From the NCBI RefSeq assembly GCF_000455365.1, contig NZ_HG315685.1:991853-1055852 (forward strand): DNA of 64,000 bases, in the 5' to 3' direction. The notes below the pieces were generated by a model. It worked only from the letters and a program-made list of their open reading frames with translations. It made no database searches and was not told the DNA's origin. The position numbers and the translations under genes are program-made. Source of the stretch: Halopiger djelfimassiliensis. Its GTDB lineage: Archaea > Halobacteriota > Halobacteria > Halobacteriales > Natrialbaceae. Positions 35,023 to 43,694 of the stretch are shown piece by piece (the first letter of the stretch is position 1; every line of letters begins with the position of its first letter).

Positions 35023-36084
35023 TCACTCGTGATACTCGATGTCTCCTGCCATCCGGTCGGCGTCGTCCGCGTGGCGATCCGCTTCGGTCTCGGACCGATC
35101 GGACGTCGTCTCTGTCTCGGATCGAAGCTGATCCTCGGGCAGTGCCGATTCTTTCTCCGGATGGGCCGGGACGTACGCCCGTCCGACGGGGCCGCCGATG
35201 AGCCACTCTCGGACCGACAGCTGTCGTTCGGAACCGTCTTTACGGGCCACCTCGAGCCGTCGTTCGGTCGTCTGGAAGTAGTTGACGACCGTTACCAGCA
35301 AGACACCCCCGAGGGTGTTCCCGAGCAACACCGGGAACACGAACTCGGTGAGCCCGACGTAGAGCTCCGCCTGCCCGTTGAAGACGAGGAACATCACCTC
35401 GGTAAACGAGACGACGACGTGGAACAGATCCGCAAACGGGATCATCAGGAAGGCCATGTAGACCAGAAAAAAGCGGGTGATCGTGTCGCGAGCGGCGAAG
35501 TCGAGCCAGACGACGCCGGCGACGATCAGCCCCGCGAAGGCACCCTTCCAGAACAGATCGGCGAAGGGCGTCCCCATCCCTTTCATGGCGATATTGGTCG
35601 CCGCGACCGCCGTGTCGTCGGCGAACACGCCCGTTCGGGCGAGCACGAGCGCGCCCAACGAGCCGCCGATGAAGTTGCCGAGCAGGACGATCGTCCAGAC
35701 CCGAAACAGGGCGGGGAAACTCGCCAGCCGCTCGAGGACGAGCGCGACCGGCGGGAGCGTGTTCTCGGTGTAGAGTTGGTACCCTCCGAGGATAATGTAG
35801 ACGAAGCCGATCGGATACATGAAGCCGCTGAGGACCGGATCGCCGTCGTACTTGGCGTACATCGTGGCGTAGACGAGAAAGGTCAACGTGATCGCGAAGC
35901 CGGCCGCGAGGCTGCTGAAGAACAGTTCGCGAAGGCCGGTATCGATCTCGTCGTCCGCGGCCGCGATGATCCGCTGGAACACCTCGTTGCTCTCGAACCG
36001 GTCGCGGACCACCGCGCCGACCGCTGGCGCGCCGTGTCGCGACCGTTCGACGCTTTCTCGGAGATTTCGATCGGAGTCCGGCAT
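35023..36084 (-). CDS. Formate/nitrite transporter (FNT) family channel
   Basis: A 353-residue membrane protein with six helices in the FNT pattern (SSLAAGFAITLTFLVY, LLGNFIGGSLGALVLA, KGAFAGLIVAGVVWLDFAARD, LGNTLGGVLLVTVVNYF). A charged C-terminal tail of about 70 residues follows. The family conducts small monovalent anions such as formate or nitrite. I chose the ATG at 36084 (MPDSDRNLRESVER). The substrate cannot be told. Confidence 0.85.
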   Translation of the reverse strand: MPDSDRNLRESVERSRHGAPAVGAVVRDRFESNEVFQRIIAAADDEIDTGLRELFFSSLAAGFAITLTFLVYATMYAKYDGDPVLSGFMYPIGFVYIILGGYQLYTENTLPPVALVLERLASFPALFRVWTIVLLGNFIGGSLGALVLARTGVFADDTAVAATNIAMKGMGTPFADLFWKGAFAGLIVAGVVWLDFAARDTITRFFLVYMAFLMIPFADLFHVVVSFTEVMFLVFNGQAELYVGLTEFVFPVLLGNTLGGVLLVTVVNYFQTTERRLEVARKDGSERQLSVREWLIGGPVGRAYVPAHPEKESALPEDQLRSETETTSDRSETEADRHADDADRMAGDIEYHE

Positions 36085-36239
36085 TACCGGGTGTCGGCAG
36101 GCCCCGGTGAAAACCCCTCTCATTCGATTGAGGGATCGTCACGAGTCACCGGTCGGGACGTGAAACGCAATCGACAGGTCGGCGTCCGTTCCCCTCGTGG
36201 CGTACAAGACCGACGGGACCGGCCACACGACACAGCGAG

Positions 36240-37193
36240 CTAAAACGACGGTAGCACGTCCGCCTCGTAGAATTCGATCGCCTTCTCCTGCTCCGGGCCG
36301 ATCTGGTGGAAGTAGACGTGATCGTAGCCGGCGTCGACCGCCTGTTCGATGCTGTCGATGTGGGCCTGTGGGTCCGGGTCGGTGGTCGTGCCGGCCTCGG
36401 CGATGTCCTCCTTCTCGACCATCTCCGCGGCCTGTTCGAAGTGGGCCGGCGTCGGCAGTTCCTGCCCGAGTTCGCCCGGAATCGAGCCGTTTGGCCACTG
36501 TTCGTGGATCGTTTCGATCGCTTCCGCCTCGCTGTCGGCGTAGCAGCCGTGCAGTTGCGTGTATTTGGGGCCGTCGCCGCCGGCGTCCTCGTAGGCCGCG
36601 ACGGGCTCGTCTTTCGGCCCGGAACACCAGAGGCCGTCGGCGTTGTCGGCGGTCCAGCGGGCCGTCTGCGGGCCGAAGGCGCTGGCGATCGTCGTCGGCT
36701 GCTCGTCGGGACAGGTGTAGAGGCGCGCGTTCTCGACCGTGTAATGTTCGCCGTGGTGGCTCGTCGTCTCGCCGGTCCACAGGTGGCGCATCACGTCCAT
36801 CGCTTCGTCCAACATCTCGAGACGGACGTCGTGTTCGGGCCAGCGCTCCCCGGTGACGTGTTCGTTCAGGTTCTCGCCGGTGCCGACGCCGAAGGTAAAG
36901 CGGTCGCCGAACAGTTCGTCGACGGTGGCGACGGCGTGGGCGACGTTGATCGGATGGATGCGGATCGTCGGACAGGTGACGCCGACGCCGACCTCGATGT
37001 CGTCGGTCGCCTCGGCGATCGCACCGAGGGTCGACCAGACGAACGGCGATTCGCCCTGTGCCGAGACCCACGGGTGGAAGTGATCCGAAATCGAGAGGAA
37101 ATCGAACCCGGCGTCCTCGGCGCGGCGGGCGATGTCGACGAGAGTCCCGGGACCGTGCTCCTCGCTCGAGAGGGTGTATCCGAGTCGGGGCAT
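36240..37193 (-). CDS. F420-dependent LLM-class oxidoreductase (TIGR03557-like)
   Basis: A 317-residue luciferase-like TIM-barrel enzyme. MPRLGYTLSSEEHGP, DHFHPWVSAQGESPFVW, GVGVTCPTIRIHP, FGVGTGENLNEHV and SAFGPQTARWTADNADGLW are typical of the F420-dependent glucose-6-phosphate-dehydrogenase-like group. It uses deazaflavin F420 to oxidise an unidentified substrate. It is monocistronic and ends 156 bp before the FNT gene start. Confidence 0.85.
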   Translation of the reverse strand: MPRLGYTLSSEEHGPGTLVDIARRAEDAGFDFLSISDHFHPWVSAQGESPFVWSTLGAIAEATDDIEVGVGVTCPTIRIHPINVAHAVATVDELFGDRFTFGVGTGENLNEHVTGERWPEHDVRLEMLDEAMDVMRHLWTGETTSHHGEHYTVENARLYTCPDEQPTTIASAFGPQTARWTADNADGLWCSGPKDEPVAAYEDAGGDGPKYTQLHGCYADSEAEAIETIHEQWPNGSIPGELGQELPTPAHFEQAAEMVEKEDIAEAGTTTDPDPQAHIDSIEQAVDAGYDHVYFHQIGPEQEKAIEFYEADVLPSF

Positions 37194-37309
37194 TCCCCGG
37201 GCGGTACCACGAATCCGCGGGTAACGGTTGTCCCTGCGAGGGCAAGAACGCGCCGTCCCGAGCGGCTCTGCGTCGGGGGCTGGATCCGACGATCGACCGT
37301 CGAGAGCGG

Positions 37310-37879
37310 CTAGTCGCGAAGCTGGAACCGCTCGCTTCTGTACCGGTCGTTCGACGCCTCCGTCGGCACGTACCCGATCCCGTAGTGGTTGTCGTCCGGA
37401 TACACGTGCAGCGACCGCGTCCGGACCGGGCTGTAGACCGCGTGGATGTCCGTCCCGGTCCGTGGATCGACGACCCCCGCCTCACCCGGGCCACAGACGG
37501 TGCCGTCGATGACGTCCAGCTCGTACTCGTTTCCGGAAACATTTTCCGCCTCCATGTCCGCGAGGAAGAGTTGTCCATCGACGAGGACCTCGAAGCAGGG
37601 GCGGCCGTGGTGTTCGTGGGGCATGAGCGTATACTCCGGGGGCCACTCCATAAACCGGATCACCGGGCCGTCGGATTCGCGGTGAACCAGCCGCCTCGTG
37701 TAGGATTCCTCGGCGTGTTCGGTCTCGACGCCGTCGAAGAACGCTTCGTCCTCGATCGCGTCCTGCAGGATCGACGGTCCCTCCTCGATGAAGGCGTCGT
37801 CGCCTTGCTCGAGAAGGGCCGCGAGTCGGTCGTACGTGTCGCGAACGCGTTCGTTCGGCGCGGTTCTGGACGTCGCCAT
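37310..37879 (-). CDS. Cupin protein, cysteine-dioxygenase-like
   Basis: A 189-residue cupin. Metal ligands are visible in LMPHEHHGRPCFEVLVDGQ (His-x-His and a candidate Glu/Cys) and TDIHAVYSP (third His). The overall pattern resembles thiol dioxygenases such as cysteine dioxygenase. The exact thiol is not readable. It starts close to the divergent ABC transporter operon (about 130 bp), with an AT-rich promoter at 37884-37920. Confidence 0.7.
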   Translation of the reverse strand: MATSRTAPNERVRDTYDRLAALLEQGDDAFIEEGPSILQDAIEDEAFFDGVETEHAEESYTRRLVHRESDGPVIRFMEWPPEYTLMPHEHHGRPCFEVLVDGQLFLADMEAENVSGNEYELDVIDGTVCGPGEAGVVDPRTGTDIHAVYSPVRTRSLHVYPDDNHYGIGYVPTEASNDRYRSERFQLRD

Positions 37880-38011
37880 ACGCCTTCATATGTATTCTAT
37901 CTTAGGTATAAATGTTACCCTTACCTATGACGAATGGCTATCGAACGGTCGCCGACCCCCGCGAGTCCAAAAACCGAACCCCTTACCCCCGACGCGTGGG
38001 AACCCGCGAGT

Positions 38012-38977
38012 ATGGAAGCCGTAGTCGAAGCGACGGATCTCGAGAAGGCCTACGGCGAGACGGTCGCGCTCTCGGGGGCGTCCCTGTCGGTCGAGCGCGG
38101 CGAGGTCTTCGGATTGATCGGTCCGAACGGGGCCGGAAAGACGACGCTCGTCCGCGCGCTGACCGGAACGACGGAGCCGGACGCGGGGACGGCACGGGTG
38201 ATGGGGGAGCCGCCGGCGACCGTCGACCGTGATCGGCTCGGCGTCTTGCCACAGGATTTCTCGCCGCCGGCCCGGCTCACGGCCCGCGAACTGCTTGCGT
38301 ACTACGCGGGACTGTACGCCACGTCCCGCGATCCCGACGACGTACTCGCAGACGTCGGGCTAGTCGATTCGAGCGACGTCTGGTACGAGAACCTCTCGGG
38401 CGGCCAACAACGCCGGGTGTGTGTCGGCGCTGCGCTGGTCAACGACCCCGACGTGCTCTTTCTCGATGAACCCACGACGGGAATCGACCCCGCGGGCCGA
38501 CGGACCGTGTGGCGGCTGATCGAGGACCTCGCCGCCGGCGGGACGACCGTCGTGCTCACGACCCACGACATGGCCGAGGCCGAACGGCTGGCCGACCGCG
38601 TCGGCCTGCTCGCCGACGGCTCGCTCGTCGCACGGGGCTCGCCAGCGGCGCTCGTCCGCGAATACGGCGGTTCGAGCCGGCTCACGATCGAGACGAGCGC
38701 CGGCCCCGACGCGTTCGCGGACCTCGAGTATCCCGTCGACCGGCCGGACCGCGGACGGAACCCGAACGGCACGGTTGTCGTCCGGGATATCGACCCCGCC
38801 GAGATCGGACCCGTCGTCGACTATCTCGAGGGTCGAGACATCGCGTACACCGGCCTGACGTGGGCCGAGCCGGATCTCGAGGACGTGTACCTCGCGCTGG
38901 CCGACGACGCCGAACTCGAGCGGACCGACCGCGTCGGCGACGACGCCGGCCTCGCACGCGCGGGTGAGACGGCATGA
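38012..38977 (+). CDS. ABC transporter ATP-binding protein
   Basis: A 321-residue ATPase of the DrrA/NatA type. Walker A is GPNGAGKTTLVRAL, the signature LSGGQQRRVCVGAAL, and Walker B VLFLDEPTTGID, followed by TTHDMAEAERLADRV. The C-terminal 90 residues are a family-typical extension. I prefer the ATG at 38012 (MEAVVEATDLEKAYGE); an upstream ATG at 37934 would add a Pro-rich leader. Its stop overlaps the permease ATG (ATGA). It probably powers export of drugs or lipids. Confidence 0.9.
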   Translation: MEAVVEATDLEKAYGETVALSGASLSVERGEVFGLIGPNGAGKTTLVRALTGTTEPDAGTARVMGEPPATVDRDRLGVLPQDFSPPARLTARELLAYYAGLYATSRDPDDVLADVGLVDSSDVWYENLSGGQQRRVCVGAALVNDPDVLFLDEPTTGIDPAGRRTVWRLIEDLAAGGTTVVLTTHDMAEAERLADRVGLLADGSLVARGSPAALVREYGGSSRLTIETSAGPDAFADLEYPVDRPDRGRNPNGTVVVRDIDPAEIGPVVDYLEGRDIAYTGLTWAEPDLEDVYLALADDAELERTDRVGDDAGLARAGETA

Positions 38978-39747
38978 GCCGGCTCGGCCGCGTACGGGCG
39001 GAGACGAGCGCCGGCTGGCGGTCGTTCGTGCGCCGGCGCACGGCGGTGTTTTTTACGTTCTTCTTCCCGGCGATTCTGATCGTCATCTTCGGCGCGCTCG
39101 TTCGAACGGACCCGACCGGCGAGGGGCTGTTCACGGAACCGGCGGCGTACTACGTGCCGGGCTATCTCGCGGTCGTCGTGCTCTTTACGCCGCTGTCCCG
39201 GCTCGGTAGCGAGGTCGCGCGCCACCGCGATGGGAGCCGATTCGAGAAACTCGCGACGACGCCGCTGACCCGCGGTGAGTGGCTCGTCGCCCAGACGGTC
39301 GTCAACGCGGCCATCATCGGCCTGGCGAGCCTGCTTATTCTCGTGCTCGTGGTCGTCCTCACCGGCGCTGAGATCGTCGCCTCCCCGCTTTTGCTCCCGT
39401 ACGTCCTCGTCGGCGTCGTCTGTTTCTGTGGTATCGGGGCGATGCTCGGAAGCTACACCGATTCACAGGACGGGGCGGTCGCCGCGAGCAACGCGATCGG
39501 ACTGCCCCTGCTCTTTCTCTCGGAGACGTTCGTCTCGCTCGCACAGTTGCCCGGCTGGTTCGAACCGCTCGTGAACCTCTCGCCGCTGACGTACTTCGCC
39601 CGCGGCGTGCGGGCGGCGACCTACCCCGACGCCGGAACGGCCGCGATCGCCGGCCTCGATCCGGCGGTTGCGAACCTCGCGATCCTCGCGGTTCTCGCGG
39701 TCGTCGCGTTCGCACTGGGCGCTCGCTCGATTCCACGGACGGATTGA
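38974..39747 (+). CDS. ABC-2 type transporter permease
   Basis: A 257-residue permease with six helices, starting at an ATG that overlaps the ATPase stop by 4 bp. Family marks are FFTFFFPAILIVIFGALV, GSRFEKLATTPLTRGEWLVAQTVVN, and LPLLFLSETFVSLAQLPGWFEPLVNLSPLTYF. With the preceding ATPase it forms a two-gene exporter. The substrate is unknown. Confidence 0.88.
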   Translation: MSRLGRVRAETSAGWRSFVRRRTAVFFTFFFPAILIVIFGALVRTDPTGEGLFTEPAAYYVPGYLAVVVLFTPLSRLGSEVARHRDGSRFEKLATTPLTRGEWLVAQTVVNAAIIGLASLLILVLVVVLTGAEIVASPLLLPYVLVGVVCFCGIGAMLGSYTDSQDGAVAASNAIGLPLLFLSETFVSLAQLPGWFEPLVNLSPLTYFARGVRAATYPDAGTAAIAGLDPAVANLAILAVLAVVAFALGARSIPRTD

Positions 39748-39757
39748 GCTGAATCCG

Positions 39758-41014
39758 TTACGATTCGTTGTCGGCGATGGTGATCAACCCGGAGCCGAGC
39801 AGACCGCCGATTCCCGAACCGACGAACGCGGGCGTATACGTCCCGGCGAGATCGTACGTGAGCCCGGCGGCCCACGGCGCTAGCAGTCCCGAGATCGCAA
39901 AGGAAAGCGAGACGAGTCCGAATATCGCGTTCGGGTTCGCCGGACCGAACAGATCGACCGTAAGCGGCGAGAGCAAGGCCCCGTTGCCGCCGTAGGCGAT
40001 CCCGAACACGAGGGCGAAGGCGTACAGCGCCGCCGCGGACTCGGCGAGCGGGAGACACAGCGTCGAGACGCTCATGGCGATCGAACACGCGACAAAGGTC
40101 CGGATTCGGCCGAATCGGTCCGCGAGTCCACCGATCCCGATCCGGGCGACGGCGGTCGTCGCTCCGATGATCGCGATCACGGTCGCTCCGGTTCCCTCGC
40201 CGAGTCCGATACTGCTCGCGTGGGGAATCACGTGGACGAGGACGGCGTACAGCGTTCCGTAGACGAAGACCCACCCGGAAAACACCAGCAGAAAGGGCCC
40301 CGACCACACGACCGACGCGACTTCCTGACGGTACATCGCCCACGCCCGCGGTTCCCGATCCGGGACGCCCTCGGGAAACTCCGAGTCGGGCGCGGCTCGA
40401 TCGCTCGAGGCGGGATCGGCGGCGAACAACGGCGTCGTGACCGCGACGGCGACGGCGGCGGCGAGGACGAGGAGCAAGATCGCGAGCCGCCAGCCAAGCG
40501 CGGTCACGAGGGCGCTTGCGGCGGGTGCGAGCGCGACCATGCCGACGCCGAGACCGGCGGTCGCGACGCCGGTTGCGAGCCCCCGACGGCGCTGGAACCA
40601 CCGGGGAACAGTCGCGTAGGAGACGACGTATATCGCCCCGAGTCCGACCGCCGTACAGACGCCGTAGCCGAGCAGGAGCGAGCCGTAGGTTTCGGCTCGG
40701 CTCGTCCAGAGCCCGCCGACCGCGAGGACGACCGAACCGGCGGCCAGCAGCCGCCGCACGCCGAGTCGGTCGGCGAGTACGCCGAGGATCGCCGCCGCGA
40801 GGTAGATCACGACCGTTTGCAGTGAGAAGACGAACGACACGCCAGAACGGGAGAGCCCGAGCTCCCGCTGGATAGGCTCGAGGAAGACCCCGAACGCGTA
40901 CGAGAGGCCGAAGACGACGAACGCGCCGACGAACCCGCCCGCCACGACGTACCAGCCGCGATAGATCCCGCCGTCGCTCGTTCCGTCGCCGTCCGTTTCG
41001 GTGCCGCCGGCCAT
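39758..41014 (-). CDS. MFS transporter (oxalate/formate antiporter-like)
   Basis: A 418-residue protein with 12 predicted helices. The loop 2-3 motif is GVLADRLGVRRLL, and RGWYVVAGGFVGAFVVFGLSYAFGVFLEPIQRELG starts the protein. PRWFQRRRGLATGVATAGLGVGM and a second-half GLADRFGRIRTF complete the OFA-family look. The substrate may be a monocarboxylate, but this is unproven. It is convergent with the ABC operon and divergent from the AtoE-like gene. Confidence 0.85.
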   Translation of the reverse strand: MAGGTETDGDGTSDGGIYRGWYVVAGGFVGAFVVFGLSYAFGVFLEPIQRELGLSRSGVSFVFSLQTVVIYLAAAILGVLADRLGVRRLLAAGSVVLAVGGLWTSRAETYGSLLLGYGVCTAVGLGAIYVVSYATVPRWFQRRRGLATGVATAGLGVGMVALAPAASALVTALGWRLAILLLVLAAAVAVAVTTPLFAADPASSDRAAPDSEFPEGVPDREPRAWAMYRQEVASVVWSGPFLLVFSGWVFVYGTLYAVLVHVIPHASSIGLGEGTGATVIAIIGATTAVARIGIGGLADRFGRIRTFVACSIAMSVSTLCLPLAESAAALYAFALVFGIAYGGNGALLSPLTVDLFGPANPNAIFGLVSLSFAISGLLAPWAAGLTYDLAGTYTPAFVGSGIGGLLGSGLITIADNES

Positions 41015-41077
41015 TCGGTTCGAATCCCCACGCCGACGGCTGTAATATTTATCACGGTGTTTGGTATCATATCACTC

Positions 41078-42532
41078 ATGTCCTCGACGGAGGGGCAGCC
41101 GTCACGAGGCAACGTCATCGAACGAGCGGGGGAAGGGATCGCCGACGTGGTCGAACGGTGGATGCCGAGTCCGTTCCTGTTCGCGATCATCCTAACGTAC
41201 ATCGTGTTCCTCGTCGGTATCGTCGTCGAGGGGCAGGGACCGACGGAGATGGTGTTTTTCTGGTACGACGGGTTCTGGGACTTCCTGACGTTCGGGATGC
41301 AGATGGTCCTGATTATCATGACCGGGTTCGTGATCGCGTACCACCCCCGGGTCAACGACGCGTTACAGCGGCTTGCCGCGCTCCCGAACGAGAGCGGACA
41401 GGCGGTCGTCCTCGTCGGCGTCGTCTCGATGACGTTGGCCTGGGTTCACTGGGGGTTGAGTCTGGTCGTCGGTGCGATCTTCGCTCGGGAGATGGGCAAA
41501 GCCGCGTACCGAAACGACATTCCGATCCACTATCCGTTGCTCTGTGTGGCCGGCTACATGGGACTCGGACTCACCTGGCACTGGGGGCTATCCGGCTCGG
41601 CCCCGCTGTTGCTTGCGACGCCGGGAAACGAGTTCGTCGAACTCGGCGTCATCGACGCACCGCTGGGGACGTCGGCGACGATATTCAGCACCTACGCGCT
41701 CGCGCTTACCGCCTCGTCGATCGTCTTCGCAGCGATCGTGTTGTACCTGCTGTCGCCGTCGCCCGACCGCTCGCGGCCCATCACCGAATACATCCCCGAG
41801 GAGGACCTGTTCGAGACGGCCTCCGACGGCAACGCTGACGATCTTTCGGCGGACGACACTCCGGTCGAGGACGAGTCGGCCGAACACTCCCGAGAAGAAC
41901 CCGTTCCGGCGGACCTGATCGACAACAGCCGGCTCCTCGGGGGACTCATCGCGCTGACCGGCGTCGGGGTCATCGTCTGGGAGTTCGCGACGCAGGGACT
42001 CGACGCTCTGAACCTGAACGTGTTGAACTTCGCGTTCCTGTTCGTCGGTGTGGCGATTTATACCCGTCCGGCGGTCTATCGCGAGCGCTTCGGCGAGGCC
42101 TCGAGCGCGGCCGCGGGGATCATCCTGCTGTTTCCCTTCTTCGCGGGCATTCAGGGGATGATGGCCGGCTCCGGACTCGCCGAAACGATGGCGGAAGGGC
42201 TGTTGGCGGTGTCGACGACCGAGACGTTTCCCGTGATCGCGTGGCTGACCGCCGCGCTCGTCAACCTCTTCGTGCCGTCGGGGGGCGGCGAGTGGATCGT
42301 CCTCGGCCCGTCGGTGCTCGAGGCGGCCCACGAACTCGGGATCGAGACGGGTCACGCGACGATGGCCTACGCCGTCGGCGACGCCCATACGAACCTGTTG
42401 AACCCGTTCTGGGCGATCCCGTTGCTCGCGATCACCCGGATCAGGGCCCGCGAGATGTTCGGCTACGCGATCTCGATGTTGCTCGCGCTCGTGCCGTTTC
42501 TGGCGGTTGCGCTGTACGTCATCCCGTACTGA
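41078..42532 (+). CDS. Short-chain fatty acid transporter (AtoE/TIGR00366-like)
   Basis: A 484-residue membrane protein with about 12 helices. VERWMPSPFLFAIILTYIVFL, HPRVNDALQRLA, WVHWGLSLVVGAIFARE, GLTWHWGLSGSAPLL, FVPSGGGEWIVLGPSVLEAA and GDAHTNLLNPFWAIPLL are family hallmarks. A hydrophilic insert of about 60 acidic residues sits in the middle (near residues 245-290). It probably takes up short-chain fatty acids. I chose the ATG at 41078. It overlaps the convergent DUF420 gene by 14 bp. Confidence 0.87.
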   Translation: MSSTEGQPSRGNVIERAGEGIADVVERWMPSPFLFAIILTYIVFLVGIVVEGQGPTEMVFFWYDGFWDFLTFGMQMVLIIMTGFVIAYHPRVNDALQRLAALPNESGQAVVLVGVVSMTLAWVHWGLSLVVGAIFAREMGKAAYRNDIPIHYPLLCVAGYMGLGLTWHWGLSGSAPLLLATPGNEFVELGVIDAPLGTSATIFSTYALALTASSIVFAAIVLYLLSPSPDRSRPITEYIPEEDLFETASDGNADDLSADDTPVEDESAEHSREEPVPADLIDNSRLLGGLIALTGVGVIVWEFATQGLDALNLNVLNFAFLFVGVAIYTRPAVYRERFGEASSAAAGIILLFPFFAGIQGMMAGSGLAETMAEGLLAVSTTETFPVIAWLTAALVNLFVPSGGGEWIVLGPSVLEAAHELGIETGHATMAYAVGDAHTNLLNPFWAIPLLAITRIRAREMFGYAISMLLALVPFLAVALYVIPY

Positions 42533-43127
42533 TCGGCACGACCATCGCCGCGAACTCGTAGCCGTAAACGTGGTTGAGAAGCACGTACGTGACGACGCCC
42601 AACACGAGACTCAGGATCCACGAGGCGGCCGCGATCCGGCCGACTCTCGCGTGAGACGTGTTCCGAAGCTCCGCGGGAGTGTGGGTCAGTCCGAGAATCA
42701 GGGCATAGAGCACGACCGGGACGGAGACGATCGAGAGGAGAATGTGGATCGCCAGCATGGTGAGGTACGCATACCGGACGAATCCCGTCCCGGCAAAGTA
42801 CTTCTCGCCGCCGCCGCCAACGCGGACGAGATAGACGACGAGAAACAGCATGATCAACGCGAACGCCCCCGTCATCGCAAGGCGGTGTTTCTCGATCTCG
42901 CCGGCACGGATCCAGTACCAGCCGGCCACGAGCAGTATCGTCGCCGCGGTATTGATCACCGCGATCGCGTGCGTAAGGAGATTGATCTGTGCGGTCGTCA
43001 GGTCCGGATAAAGCGGCACATCGAGAACGAACGTCCCGATAACGAGCGCGTAGCCGACGATCGTCAGGAAGATCGTCGCGCCGATCGGCCGTTCTCGAAG
43101 TCGCCGTCTCGCATCCGCGGTTGCCAT
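42519..43127 (-). CDS. DUF420 family membrane protein
   Basis: A 202-residue protein with five transmembrane helices. LPLYPDL-like VPLYPDLTTAQINLLTHAI, AGEIEKHRLAMTGAF, and LAIHILLSIVSVPVVLYAL are typical of DUF420, a family linked in bacteria to cytochrome oxidase assembly (CtaM). Conserved His residues (LLTHAI, KHRLAM, AIHILL) could bind metal or haem. Oxidase assembly is inferred from the family only. Its 3' end overlaps the AtoE-like gene. Confidence 0.85.
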   Translation of the reverse strand: MATADARRRLRERPIGATIFLTIVGYALVIGTFVLDVPLYPDLTTAQINLLTHAIAVINTAATILLVAGWYWIRAGEIEKHRLAMTGAFALIMLFLVVYLVRVGGGGEKYFAGTGFVRYAYLTMLAIHILLSIVSVPVVLYALILGLTHTPAELRNTSHARVGRIAAASWILSLVLGVVTYVLLNHVYGYEFAAMVVPISTG

Positions 43128-43197
43128 TATCGGGCGTTCGAAGTACCGGCGTATCTGTCTTGCTGTTCCGGAACCGGCCGCTCCTGTCGACAGGGCC

Positions 43198-43503
43198 TCA
43201 ACCGGCGTCGTCGGCTCCGGACGGGTCGCCGTCCTCGAGCGTTACCGACCCGGCTTCGTCGACGGTCACGTCGTAGCCACAGAACTGAAAGCACACGTCA
43301 CCGCCGGGTCTCGGCTGGCCGTTGGACCGATCCGCAAAGAGGCGATCCAGCGCCTGCGGGTCGACGACCGCGTGCAGCGGTTCGTACTCCGGCGGCCGGA
43401 GCTCGGCCGGCGGAACCCCTTCCGCAGCGGCCACGGTCTCGACGACCGCCTGACTCGGTAGTTTCCTGACGTACTCGCCGCTCCGGTTACCGCCACCCGC
43501 CAT
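43198..43503 (-). CDS. HalOD1 output-domain protein
   Basis: A 101-residue protein that is nearly all one HalOD1 domain: VVETVAAAEGVPPAELRPPEYEPLHAVVDPQALDRLF, then FQFCGYDVTVDEAGSVTLED. The domain is common in haloarchaeal signalling proteins and also occurs alone. The function is unknown. Confidence 0.8.
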   Translation of the reverse strand: MAGGGNRSGEYVRKLPSQAVVETVAAAEGVPPAELRPPEYEPLHAVVDPQALDRLFADRSNGQPRPGGDVCFQFCGYDVTVDEAGSVTLEDGDPSGADDAG

Positions 43504-43694
43504 CCTATCTCTCCACTTCCGAACCCGTTCGAATAAAACTGTCTATCCGTGATCTCGATTCTGACAGATCCCGTCGCCCCGCCTTCGATATCGAAGGTGA
43601 ACCGTGTGGATTCGGGTTAGCAGGGCAGATATCCGCACCGGTTGAACAATAACGTACGATTCAGCCTCGTGATCGAATTCGGATACATCGGGAG